From Akkermansiaceae bacterium (GTDB taxonomy: Bacteria; Verrucomicrobiota; Verrucomicrobiia; Verrucomicrobiales; Akkermansiaceae), in assembly GCA_019634595.1 (NCBI GenBank), contig JAHCBC010000002.1:434001-498000 (forward strand): a stretch of 64,000 nucleotides of DNA. Direction: 5' to 3'. The notes beneath the pieces were generated by a model. The model had not been told where the DNA came from and did not search any database. It was given only the letters and a program-made list of their open reading frames with translations. Shown here in pieces: positions 34,048-42,597 of the stretch. A program made the translations under genes and the position numbers. Within the stretch, counting starts at the first letter, position 1, and every line of letters starts with the position of its first letter.

Positions 34048-34809
34048 ATGCTACGACAAATCGCCCCCCTCTCCCTGCTTGGCCTGCTCCCTCTTCCGGC
34101 CGCCACCATCAGCTTCCAGGAGGGTGTCGGCCCGACCGTGGGATATGACCACATTTCGAAGGATATCCGGAGCCAGCCGGCCACCAACAACGGTTCGCAG
34201 ACGCTGGTCGGCAACCAACCAGCCGGTGTCGGCCTGATCCGCACGCTGATGTCGTTCGGCCTGTCGGCGATTCCGGCGGGTTCGACCATCAACGGCATCA
34301 GCCTCACCCTCGTCACCGACGGCCAGGACCAGGGGGGGAACATGGCGGGGGTGGGTATCGTCAATCTGCATGAGATCATCCCGAATGGTCTCGCCGCCAA
34401 CAACATGATCGATGGCGCCACCTGGAGCAACTGGTCCGCCACCGGTACCTGGACGACAGCGGGCGGTGATTACAGCCCCACGCCGCTGGCTTCCTCGACG
34501 CTCAACGACGCGAACAGCAACGGCAAGCTGGAGTGGGGGGAAACCGCCGTCTTTTCATCGACCCCGGCCTTCGTTGCCGCGGCACAGTCCGCATTCGATG
34601 CCGGCCTGCCGCTCGAGTTCATCCTCATCGCCCCCACGGCTGAGGCGGGTACTTCCAGTCAGAATTTCTTCCGGTTCGTCTCGGACAACCACACGACCAC
34701 GAACCTCCGGCCGCTGCTGGTGATCGACTACACCATTCCGGAGCCATCCACGGCGGTTTTCGCATTGCTTTCGGCGGGCCTGCTCGTCCGCCGTGGACGC
34801 CGCCGTTGA
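34048..34809 (+). CDS. PEP-CTERM protein with DNRLRE-like domain
   Basis: A 253-residue secreted protein with signal peptide MLRQIAPLSLLGLLPLPAA and the tag IPEPSTAVFALLSAGLLVRRGRRR. The body resembles the DNRLRE/CBM96 beta-sandwich (TLMSFGLSAIPAGSTINGISLTL, DGATWSNWSATGTW, FFRFVSDNHTTTNLRPLLVI), as in the N-terminal domain of the SASA esterase at 14.7 kb. I chose the ATG at 34048 over 34021 because it opens the signal peptide directly. Its stop codon abuts the stop of the convergent FUSC-like gene (TGATCA junction), with no room for a terminator between. Confidence 0.85.
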   Translation: MLRQIAPLSLLGLLPLPAATISFQEGVGPTVGYDHISKDIRSQPATNNGSQTLVGNQPAGVGLIRTLMSFGLSAIPAGSTINGISLTLVTDGQDQGGNMAGVGIVNLHEIIPNGLAANNMIDGATWSNWSATGTWTTAGGDYSPTPLASSTLNDANSNGKLEWGETAVFSSTPAFVAAAQSAFDAGLPLEFILIAPTAEAGTSSQNFFRFVSDNHTTTNLRPLLVIDYTIPEPSTAVFALLSAGLLVRRGRRR

Positions 34810-36987
34810 TCATCCCTCGTTTCCTGAACGGACGATCAGCAGCATCGCCTCCAGTTCCGTGACGATGCGGGCGAGCTGCGGGAAAATCCACGGCTCGCGG
34901 TGGCGGGCGGGGTCCGTGTGGAGCGGGTTGATTTCCGGAAGCCGGAATTTTCCGAGCCGTTCCAACCGTGCTTCGACGGATGAGGGGAGGACTCCGGTTT
35001 CCTCCCATTTGATGAGATCTTGGTACCCTCCGGTGCAGAGTTCCCTGAACTCGTCCAGAGCCTCCGGGTGGAGCGTTTTCTGGTTGTCCAGATGCAGCAC
35101 GATCACGGAGAGCGCCTGGGTGATGCGCTGGTTGCCGTTGGCGAGCGCCGCCGCCTGCTGGAGGCCTGCCTGCTGGTTCTTCGGGTCCGCGATCATCCGC
35201 TTGAGCGAGGAAAAGGCGTCCGTGTTGGCTGACTCCGCGGCTTGGATGGCTTCCACCAGCGGTTCGTCATGCGGGCCGCCGTCCCGCAGGCGTTCCACGG
35301 TGAGCTGCAGGTAGGAAAGGTTCGAGCGCAGCGCCTTTTCCATGATGCGGGGGAAACGGCTGCGTTCCCACGCGGGCCAGAAGATCAACGCGGCCACCAG
35401 CGCGAGGATGCCCCCGGCCAGCGTGCTGCCCATCCGCTCCAGGGTGAATGCCAGCGTGACCGGTTGATGGGACTCCATCAGCAGCACGACCATGAGCGTG
35501 ATGAAAATGACCGCGATGCCGTAGCGCCGCTTCTGGAAAAACCCGAACAGGGCGATGGTGATGGCGATGGCAGCCAGTACGACCGGCTTCGGCGGATGCA
35601 GCCAGAGGATGCTGCTGGCGATGAGTCCGCCGGCCAGGGTGCCGGACATCCGCTGGAACGCCTTTTCCCTCGTCGAGCCGAAGTCCGGCTGGAGTACGAC
35701 GAGCATGGTGAATGGAACCCAGTAGCCGTGCGGGAAGCCGCTGAACTTGAAGAAGACCACGCCGATGAGGGCGAGCATGACCGCGCGGAACGTGTGCCGG
35801 ACCAGCGCGGGATCCGGCTTTCCGGCGAAGTTGAGGCTGGCGGCGAGCGGCCGGAGCGCGAGGGTGCGGAGATCCTGAAGCTCCATCGGGAACGCGGCGC
35901 GGGAATCCGTGCGGTCCATCGTTTTCCCCAACGCGTCCCGGACGATGGGCAGTTGCTCCTCGATCTTGAGGACCAGGTGGGCGAGCTGGCGGGAGGAGGC
36001 GGGATCGTCGATGTGTGAGAGAAGCCGCGCACGGCTGGCGGCCAGCAGTTGTCCCACCCGCTTCATCCGCACCTCGAAGAGATTCCACTGTGAAGCCTGC
36101 CGGGACACCACGGCGAGGGCGACGGACCGGACGAGGTTCGTCAGCGAGTCCAGGGCGGGACTCATGCTTTGCGAGAGGGATTCCGTGCGTCCGTCATCCG
36201 GGAGGGAGCGGAACGCGGCCTTGAACGCGATGATCCGGAACCCGAGGCGCACGGCGGCGATGTTGAGCAGCTCCAGTTGCCGCAGCATGCCGCCGGAGGT
36301 GTGCTTCGCCGCGTGGAGCGTCGCCTGGGTGCGGTTGAGCGTGGCACGCAGCTCCACCTCGCGCTGGGTGATCATTTCACCCCCGGCACCGCGCTCCGGT
36401 GACATGGCCTCCAGCAGATCGGCGAGGGCCATCCAGCTCTCGGCCACCGTCCGGCGGAGCGGGTGCTGGGGATGGATCGGCCAGAGGATGACCTGCAGCA
36501 GGGTGCCGAAGAGGGCACCGGCGAGGGTGGCGGTGACGGGATTCAGCGTGGCATCCCCGGGGTCCGTCAGCGGAGGGGCCAGGGAGATGAAGAACAGCAG
36601 GCTGCTGGAAACCGCCAGTCCCGGCCCATAGTCCGTGCTGAGGTGCCGCCAGTATCCGCCCAGCGCGACGATCACCGCGGTCCCGAGCATTGCGATCACA
36701 AGGCTGGATACCCCGGGAACCGCGAGCGAAACCGCCAGCGTCAGGATCACGGAAATGGCGAGCAGCAGCCCCAGGCGGAGCGAGTAACCGCCGCGCACAT
36801 CCACCAGCGCGATCGTGTTCGCCGCGATGCAGGCGTGCACCGGGTCCATGTGGATCCATCCCGCGGAAGTGGCGATGAGCGGGATCATGAAGGCCACGGT
36901 CGCGCGGATCGCCCGGTTCAGATCCGGTGACATCGACTCCCTTTCGAGGAAGCCAGCCAGCGATTGCCTCAGATCTTGGATGCGCAT
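34810..36987 (-). CDS. FUSC/YccS-family inner membrane protein (putative efflux)
   Basis: A 725-residue membrane protein with two groups of about five to six helices, each followed by a large soluble part, as in the YccS/FUSC (fusaric acid resistance, aromatic-acid exporter) family. Group one spans roughly residues 25-180 (ATVAFMIPLIATSAGWIHMD, YSLRLGLLLAISVILTLAV). Group two spans about 385-545 (RAVMLALIGVVFFKFSGFPHGYW, FTMLVVLQPDFGSTREKAFQRM). The FGSTxExAxxRxxGTLxG block is the family signature. The substrate is unknown. The start at 36987 gives the family N terminus; the open frame continues upstream without similarity. Confidence 0.85.
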   Translation of the reverse strand: MRIQDLRQSLAGFLERESMSPDLNRAIRATVAFMIPLIATSAGWIHMDPVHACIAANTIALVDVRGGYSLRLGLLLAISVILTLAVSLAVPGVSSLVIAMLGTAVIVALGGYWRHLSTDYGPGLAVSSSLLFFISLAPPLTDPGDATLNPVTATLAGALFGTLLQVILWPIHPQHPLRRTVAESWMALADLLEAMSPERGAGGEMITQREVELRATLNRTQATLHAAKHTSGGMLRQLELLNIAAVRLGFRIIAFKAAFRSLPDDGRTESLSQSMSPALDSLTNLVRSVALAVVSRQASQWNLFEVRMKRVGQLLAASRARLLSHIDDPASSRQLAHLVLKIEEQLPIVRDALGKTMDRTDSRAAFPMELQDLRTLALRPLAASLNFAGKPDPALVRHTFRAVMLALIGVVFFKFSGFPHGYWVPFTMLVVLQPDFGSTREKAFQRMSGTLAGGLIASSILWLHPPKPVVLAAIAITIALFGFFQKRRYGIAVIFITLMVVLLMESHQPVTLAFTLERMGSTLAGGILALVAALIFWPAWERSRFPRIMEKALRSNLSYLQLTVERLRDGGPHDEPLVEAIQAAESANTDAFSSLKRMIADPKNQQAGLQQAAALANGNQRITQALSVIVLHLDNQKTLHPEALDEFRELCTGGYQDLIKWEETGVLPSSVEARLERLGKFRLPEINPLHTDPARHREPWIFPQLARIVTELEAMLLIVRSGNEG

Positions 36988-37147
36988 TTTCTTTCCCTTC
37001 CCAGCCTGAACCACAATCCGTTGGGCGCAAGGGGGGAATCCACGTGATCCTTCCGCAGCAAGTCGGAGCTTGACCCTGCCGCTCCCACGGTGCCTGCTGC
37101 GCGCCTTCCTTCCATGAGCGGCCACCCATGCATTTCCGGCGCTCCAC

Positions 37148-37169
37148 ACCTGTCCGGCGGCGGACAGGT
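37148..37169. promoter_or_regulatory. Perfect inverted repeat in the FUSC-SulP divergent region
   Basis: Arms ACCTGTCCG / CGGACAGGT around GCGG, in the 287-nt region between the divergent FUSC-like and SulP genes. It could be a shared operator or a palindromic repeat remnant. Nothing else is seen in this region. Confidence 0.4.
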
Positions 37170-37274
37170 CGGTCCCCCGTGACCGGATCATGATGATTCC
37201 CACTCCGGGCCGGGTTGGTCCGGTCCCTTGTTTCCGCGGACATGCGTCCGCAACTCTCCCATTTTCGAAGAATC

Positions 37275-38834
37275 ATGTTTTCCAATTTGTTCCAAAAGAA
37301 GCGCGGCACGTGGAAGGACGACGCGCTGGCCGGCCTGACCACCGCGTTCGCACTCGTTCCCGGCTCCATCGCCTTCGCCTTCGTGGCCGGTGTGCCACCC
37401 ATCTCCGGCCTCTACGCCGCCTTCCTCATCTGCCTCATCACGGCGGCCACCGGTGGCAGGCCGGGTATGATCTCCTCCGCGGCAGGATCGCTCGCCGTGG
37501 TCATGGTCGCGCTGGTGGCGGAGGGCAACCGCCGCGGCGGGGATGGCGCGGGATTCGAGTATCTCCTGCTGGCCGTCGTGCTGATGGGCGTGATCCAGGT
37601 CATCATCGGCGCGCTGAAATTGGGCCGCCTGATCCGGCTGGTGCCGCATCCGGTGATGATGGGTTTCGTCAACGGCCTCGCCATTGTCGTGTTCCTGTCC
37701 CAGCTCAAGATGTTCCGTGAGCGCGACGGCGCGGTGGTGGGGGATTGGCTGCAAGGCATGCCCCTGCTGGTCATGGGCGGGCTGGTCGTCCTGACCATGG
37801 CCATCGTCTATGTGCTGCCCAGGTTCACGAAGAAAGTGCCGTCGTCGCTGGTGGCCATCATCGTCGTCAGTCTGGTCGCCGCGTTCGGCATTTCCACCCA
37901 GACCGTCGGTGACCTTTCCAGCGTGAAAGGTGCTTTTCCCACGCCGCACCTGCCGAAGGTGCCGTGGACATGGGACACCTTCGCCTTCGTCCTGCCCTAT
38001 GCCTTCATCCTCGCACTGGTGGGCCTCATCGAGACGCTGATGACGCTGCAGCTCATCGACGAGATCACGGAGACACGCGGCAAGGGCAACCGCGAGGCGC
38101 TGGCGCTCGGCGGCGCGAACATCGTTACCGGCTTTTTCAAAGGCATGGGGGGTTGCGCGCTGGTGGGGGAAAGCCTGATCAACATCGGCTCCGGCGGCCG
38201 GGGGAGGATGTCCGGCGTGTTCGCGGCGCTGGCGTTGCTCATCTTCATCCTGTTCGCGTCACCGCTCATCGACCGCATCCCCATCGCGGCGCTCACCGGC
38301 GTGATGTTCGTGGTGGTGATCGCGACGTTCGAGTGGTCCACGTTCAGGACCATCGGCAAGGTCCCGCTCAGTGATGTGCTGGTGATCGTGGCGGTCACCG
38401 CCATCACCGTGTGGCAGGATCTGGCGGTCGCCGTCATCAGCGGCGTGATCCTTTCCGCGCTGGTCTTCGCGTGGAAGAGCGCCAAGCACGTTCACCTCTC
38501 CGTGATGGCTGATTCGGAAGGGGAGAGGATCTACCGGATGGAGGGTCTGCTGTATTTCGGCTCGGTGCGGGACTTCGCGGAAAAGTTCAAGCCGTCGTTC
38601 GATCCGCAGCGGGTGGTGCTGGATTTCCATGACGCCCGGGTTTGCGACATGTCCGCGCTGGAGGCCATCCGTTCCCTCGCATCACGTTACCAAACGCTCG
38701 GGAAGACGCTGGAGGTCCGGCACCTTTCGCCCGACTGCCGGCGGATGCTGGACGGAGCGGGCGGGTTGATGACCATCGCGGTGGCGGAGGATGATCCGGA
38801 ATACCTGGTGGCCCGGATCAACGGGAAGGTGTGA
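37275..38834 (+). CDS. SulP-family anion transporter with STAS domain
   Basis: A 519-residue inner membrane protein. The N-terminal 390 residues hold about eleven hydrophobic segments with SulP landmarks: DALAGLTTAFALVPGSIAFAFVAGVPPISGLYAAF, PVMMGFVNGLAIVVF and GLIETLMTLQLIDE. A cytoplasmic STAS domain follows (about 410-519, VLDFHDARVCDMSALEAIRSLA). Members move sulfate, bicarbonate or other small anions, and substrate cannot be assigned from sequence. The start at 37275 removes a 20-residue extension that has no similarity. It is divergent from the FUSC-like gene. Confidence 0.9.
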   Translation: MFSNLFQKKRGTWKDDALAGLTTAFALVPGSIAFAFVAGVPPISGLYAAFLICLITAATGGRPGMISSAAGSLAVVMVALVAEGNRRGGDGAGFEYLLLAVVLMGVIQVIIGALKLGRLIRLVPHPVMMGFVNGLAIVVFLSQLKMFRERDGAVVGDWLQGMPLLVMGGLVVLTMAIVYVLPRFTKKVPSSLVAIIVVSLVAAFGISTQTVGDLSSVKGAFPTPHLPKVPWTWDTFAFVLPYAFILALVGLIETLMTLQLIDEITETRGKGNREALALGGANIVTGFFKGMGGCALVGESLINIGSGGRGRMSGVFAALALLIFILFASPLIDRIPIAALTGVMFVVVIATFEWSTFRTIGKVPLSDVLVIVAVTAITVWQDLAVAVISGVILSALVFAWKSAKHVHLSVMADSEGERIYRMEGLLYFGSVRDFAEKFKPSFDPQRVVLDFHDARVCDMSALEAIRSLASRYQTLGKTLEVRHLSPDCRRMLDGAGGLMTIAVAEDDPEYLVARINGKV

Positions 38835-39137
38835 GCGTTTTCCCGGTGCGGGGAGATTCCCGCGCTCTCCCGCGCATCATGGCGGTGGCTTGTTCGTCTC
38901 CATCAGGCGGTGGATGTCTTGCTGTGGAAGCGCGGCATCGAGGAGATATGGAGCCTGCGCGAGCGCCTGGAACAGGCATCAGGGGAGGAAAGCGGCCTTG
39001 CGGAAGAATGGAACAAAACAACCACCCACAACCAAGACGCGATGGTGTCCGAATTGTGAGGCAACGGGGGGGCGAAGCGTGGTGGCCCGCCAAGATGGAA
39101 GATTGCCATCCGCCGCCGGTCCGGTAGGAATATCCGG
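38835..39137. other. 303-nt intergenic region; weak in-frame small ORF
   Basis: No recognised element. Reading in the SulP frame past its TGA, the sequence stays open for 67 codons to a TGA at about 39057. A GTG there would give about 49 residues (beginning VDVLLWKRGIEEIWSLRERL). No ribosome binding site is obvious and composition alone does not prove coding. Just before the next gene is a hairpin-prone stretch (ATGG...CCAT). Confidence 0.3.
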
Positions 39138-40550
39138 ATGCGTGCGATGCTGATGATCCTGGCGGCTTCGGGCACCCTGGCTTTTGGCCAGAAGGTGGAG
39201 GAGATTTATGGCAACTACTGCTCCGGATGCCACGGGGCGAAATTCGAGGGCGGGCAGGGCGGCTCGCTGGTGGACGGGATCTGGAAACACGGCGGCACGG
39301 ACGCGGAGATTTTCAAATCCATCGCGAAGGGGAACCCGCCGCTGGGCATGACGCCATGGGAAGGCACGCTCACCAACGAGCAGATCCGCTCCATGGTCGT
39401 CTATCTCCGGGAACAGGAACGGAAGGCGGCGGTGCAGGGCATGGAGTTCCCCAAGCCCTCACCGGACACCGTGACGAAGACGGAGCTGCAGGACTACAAG
39501 ATCGAGACGGTGGTCGCCAGCGGCCTCGAGATTCCCTGGGCCATCGCCTTCCTGCCGGATGGCCGGAAGCTCGTCACCGAGCGGCCCGGACGGCTCCGCA
39601 TCCTGGACAAGGACGGGAAGCTGCAGCCGGAACCGGTGAAAAACACGCCGGAGGTCATTCATCACGGTCAGGGCGGATTGATGGAGGTCGCCCTGCACCC
39701 GGACTACGAAAAGAACGGCTGGGTCTATCTCGGCTTCGCGGACGGCACGGTGGAGAAGGTCGAGGGCAAGAAGGACCAGGCGAAGGTGATCACCTCCGTG
39801 GTGCGCGGGCGCATCAAGGACGGCACGTGGACGGACCAGGAGTGGATCTACCGCGCGGACCCGAAGTTCCGCAGCGGATCGGGCGTCCACTTCGGCACCC
39901 GCTTCATCTTTGACAAGGGCTACATCTACTTCGTCGTCGGTGAACGCGGCGGCATGATGGAGGCGCAGGACGTCACCCGTCCCAACGGAAAGATCTTCCG
40001 TCTGCATGACGACGGCCGCGTGCCGGAGGACAACCCGTTCGTGAAGACGAAGGACGCCATCCCCGGCATCTGGAGCTACGGCCACCGCAACCCCCAGGGC
40101 CTGGCGATGGATCCGCGTGACGGCGCGCTCTACAACACCGAGCACGGCCCGCGCGGCGGTGACGAGCTGAACCTCGTCCAGCCCGGCAAGAACTATGGCT
40201 GGCCCGTCATCACCTACGGCATGAACTATAACGGCACCCCCATCACCGGCATCACGGAGAAGGAAGGGATGGAGCAGCCGGTCATTTACTGGGTGCCGTC
40301 CATCGCCGCCAGCGGTCTGGATTTCTACACCGGAGACAAGTTTCCGAAATGGAAGAACGACCTCTTCGCCGGTGGTCTCGCCGCTCAGGAAGTGCGCCGC
40401 CTGAGGCTGGAGAACAAGAAAGTCGTCTCCCAGGAGATCGTCCTCAAAGGCATCGGCCGCGTGCGGGATGTCGCGGAAGGACCGGACGGCTTCATCTACG
40501 TGCTGCTCAACGGGCCTGACAGCATCGTCCGCATGGTTCCCGCGAACTGA
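39138..40550 (+). CDS. Cytochrome c / PQQ-dependent sugar dehydrogenase fusion
   Basis: A 470-residue secreted protein. After a signal peptide (about 18 residues), a small class I cytochrome c domain carries the heme motif CSGCH (Cys28, Cys31, His32) and a likely methionine ligand in PPLGMTPWEG. From about residue 110 a soluble aldose-sugar-dehydrogenase-type six-bladed propeller follows: GLEIPWAIAFLPDGRKLVTERPGRLRIL, SYGHRNPQGLAMDP and EHGPRGGDELNLVQPGKNYGWP. The enzyme domain should oxidise sugars with PQQ and pass electrons directly to the fused heme, in the periplasm. The next gene starts 10 nt downstream, so the esterase is likely co-expressed. Confidence 0.92.
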   Translation: MRAMLMILAASGTLAFGQKVEEIYGNYCSGCHGAKFEGGQGGSLVDGIWKHGGTDAEIFKSIAKGNPPLGMTPWEGTLTNEQIRSMVVYLREQERKAAVQGMEFPKPSPDTVTKTELQDYKIETVVASGLEIPWAIAFLPDGRKLVTERPGRLRILDKDGKLQPEPVKNTPEVIHHGQGGLMEVALHPDYEKNGWVYLGFADGTVEKVEGKKDQAKVITSVVRGRIKDGTWTDQEWIYRADPKFRSGSGVHFGTRFIFDKGYIYFVVGERGGMMEAQDVTRPNGKIFRLHDDGRVPEDNPFVKTKDAIPGIWSYGHRNPQGLAMDPRDGALYNTEHGPRGGDELNLVQPGKNYGWPVITYGMNYNGTPITGITEKEGMEQPVIYWVPSIAASGLDFYTGDKFPKWKNDLFAGGLAAQEVRRLRLENKKVVSQEIVLKGIGRVRDVAEGPDGFIYVLLNGPDSIVRMVPAN

Positions 40551-40560
40551 TTCCATTTCC

Positions 40561-41433
40561 ATGAAACGTCTCTTCCTTCTGTTACTTGCCGCCGCGCTGC
40601 CGTTGTCCGCCCAGGACAAGCCGAAGTGGGTTCTCGTGAAGCCCGCGCTTCCCGAGGGCATCACCCTGCATGAGAATGTCGAGTGTTCCCACCCGGGTGA
40701 CTTCTCCGTGCTGGTCAATGTCTATGTCCCGAAGAAGGCAGGGACCTACCCGGCCATCCTGCTCATCCACGGCGGTGGCTGGCAGAAGCGCCAGATCGAG
40801 CCTGACAAGCCGCTGGCCGAGAGGCTGGCGGAGCGTGGCTACGTCGTGACCCAGGTGGCCTACCGCCTTTCCACCGATGCGAAGTATCCCGCCGCCATCC
40901 ATGACTGCAAGGCGGCCCTCCGTTTCATGCGGGCGAACGCGGCGAAGTACCGCCTCGATCCGGACCGCATCGGCGTGATGGGTGGGTCCGCCGGCGGTCA
41001 CCTCAGTGCGCTGATGGGCATGACGGGGGACGTCAAGGAACTGGAAGGCAGCGGTGGAAATCCGGACCAGCCGACCAAGCTCAAGGCCTGCGTGGTGATG
41101 GCTGCGACCATGGACCTGCTGGAGGCCAACAAGGACAAGAACAGCGAAGGGCACGTGCTGTTCTTCGGCCCCATCTCGGAGAACCGTCCGCTCTACGCCC
41201 AGGCCTCGCCCATCGAGCATGTTTCCAAGGACAGCCCGCCGACGTTTTTCATCGAGGGGGAGAAGGACAGCCTGAAGATCGGCCGGGCGGCGATGCAGGA
41301 GAAGCTCCGGGCCGCAGGTGTCGCCACGGACCTCATCACGCTGAAAAATGCGCCGCACCCTTTCTGGATGAGCCAGCCTTGGCTGGATGAGACGGCGAAG
41401 GTGGCGGCGGATTGGTTCGACAAACACCTTTGA
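40561..41433 (+). CDS. Secreted alpha/beta hydrolase (esterase/lipase-like)
   Basis: A 290-residue exported hydrolase (signal MKRLFLLLLAAALPLSA). The oxyanion-hole block AILLIHGGGWQ and the nucleophile elbow GVMGGSAGGHLSAL define a BD-FAE/hormone-sensitive-lipase-like esterase. The acid is expected near FIEGEKDSL, and the histidine in LKNAPHPFWM. It probably acts on acyl or feruloyl esters of polysaccharides; the substrate is not proven. It begins 10 nt after the PQQ-enzyme gene. The 244 nt downstream holds a 12-bp palindrome CCGCCATGGCGG and nothing else recognised. Confidence 0.88.
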   Translation: MKRLFLLLLAAALPLSAQDKPKWVLVKPALPEGITLHENVECSHPGDFSVLVNVYVPKKAGTYPAILLIHGGGWQKRQIEPDKPLAERLAERGYVVTQVAYRLSTDAKYPAAIHDCKAALRFMRANAAKYRLDPDRIGVMGGSAGGHLSALMGMTGDVKELEGSGGNPDQPTKLKACVVMAATMDLLEANKDKNSEGHVLFFGPISENRPLYAQASPIEHVSKDSPPTFFIEGEKDSLKIGRAAMQEKLRAAGVATDLITLKNAPHPFWMSQPWLDETAKVAADWFDKHL

Positions 41434-41677
41434 AGAGCACCCGCCATGGCGGCATTCGGTTTCAGACTCCGGCTGGGAAACGAGGATGTGGAGATCCGCG
41501 GGAATCTTCCGGAAGCAGGAGCACCCGCAGGCGGAACTGGGCTTCTTCCTCTCCCAGCCCGGGCGGGACTGATGGATGGCCATCATGTGGCTGGGCCATC
41601 TTGACCCTCGTTGCTTTCGCCCCCGCTGCGATTCACTTTCCCCTTCCTTCTATCAACGGAAAATCCACCATCCGGAG

Positions 41678-42430
41678 ATGCGCCTGCTCCAGAGCCTGCT
41701 CGCCATGTCCCTCTCATCCACTGGATTCGCCGCTGAAACCATCGCCAGGGAGTGGGATGCGCCCAACGGCATCCACATCCCTTACCGCCTCGCCGTTCCG
41801 GAGAAGGTGGAGGAGGGGAAAGTCTATCCGCTCGTCCTTTTTCTCCATGGTGCGGGTGAGCGCGGTGACGACAACAAGAAGCACCTGAAGCACGGCATCA
41901 GCTCCATCCTCGCCGGTGCGGAGAAGCTCAACGAGCCTTGCTTCCTCATCGCGCCCCAATGCCCCGCCGAGCTGTGGTGGGCGGATCTCGACGCGGAGAA
42001 GCGGCGGCTGGTCGCGGCCAAGGAGCCGAACCCGCGGTTGGAGGCCGTGCTCGCGCTGGTGGAGGAATTTTCAAAAACCCACCCCGTAGATCCGAAGCGC
42101 TTCTATGTCACCGGCATCTCCATGGGTGGCTTCGGCACCTGGGACCTGATGGGCCGTGCGCCGGAGAAAATCGCCGCCGCTCTTCCCATCTGCGGCGGCG
42201 GGGATCCATCGATCGTTTCGCGTTACAAGGATGTGCCGGTCTGGACCTTCCACGGTGATGCGGACCCCACGGTGCCGGTTGCGGCGACCACGGATCTCAT
42301 CGAGGCTCTGGAAAAAGCGGGCGGCAAGCCGAAGCTCACCATCTACCCTGGCGTGAAGCACGACTCCTGGACGATGACCTACGACAATCCGGAGGCCATC
42401 CGCTGGCTGTTTTCGCAGAAGCGGAAGTGA
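41678..42430 (+). CDS. Secreted carboxylesterase / phospholipase-type alpha/beta hydrolase
   Basis: A 250-residue exported hydrolase (MRLLQSLLAMSLSSTGFAA signal). The family pattern of phospholipase/carboxylesterase and PHB-depolymerase-like enzymes is clear: VLFLHGAGERGDD for the oxyanion hole, catalytic Ser in VTGISMGGFGTWDLM, Asp in WTFHGDADPTVPV, His in GVKHDSWTMTY. Length is normal. It belongs to the cluster with the SASA, sulfatase and esterase genes, all likely to work on exopolysaccharides. A repeat element begins 6 nt after its stop. Confidence 0.88.
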   Translation: MRLLQSLLAMSLSSTGFAAETIAREWDAPNGIHIPYRLAVPEKVEEGKVYPLVLFLHGAGERGDDNKKHLKHGISSILAGAEKLNEPCFLIAPQCPAELWWADLDAEKRRLVAAKEPNPRLEAVLALVEEFSKTHPVDPKRFYVTGISMGGFGTWDLMGRAPEKIAAALPICGGGDPSIVSRYKDVPVWTFHGDADPTVPVAATTDLIEALEKAGGKPKLTIYPGVKHDSWTMTYDNPEAIRWLFSQKRK

Positions 42431-42436
42431 GCGCAG

Positions 42437-42582
42437 TGTAGCGTAATGGCTGCGCCATTACGGCTGGGAAGATTCTCCTCTCTCCCTGCAATGCAGCATG
42501 GAACGGATGATATCCATGATGGATTGAAATCGGGAGATCACACCGGTTCACCCAGCCGGAACGGCGCAGCCGCCCCGCTACG
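42437..42582. repeat. MITE-like element with 31-bp imperfect inverted ends
   Basis: A 146-bp element whose ends (42437-42467 and 42552-42582) are inverted copies matching at 24 of 31 positions, sharing the core GGCTGCGCC and end CGGCTGG. The left end folds into GTAATGG/CCATTAC. It starts 6 nt after the hydrolase stop and ends 15 nt before the sulfatase stop, so it may also end transcription of the two convergent genes. Confidence 0.6.
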
Positions 42583-42597
42583 GAGAATGGGAATACT

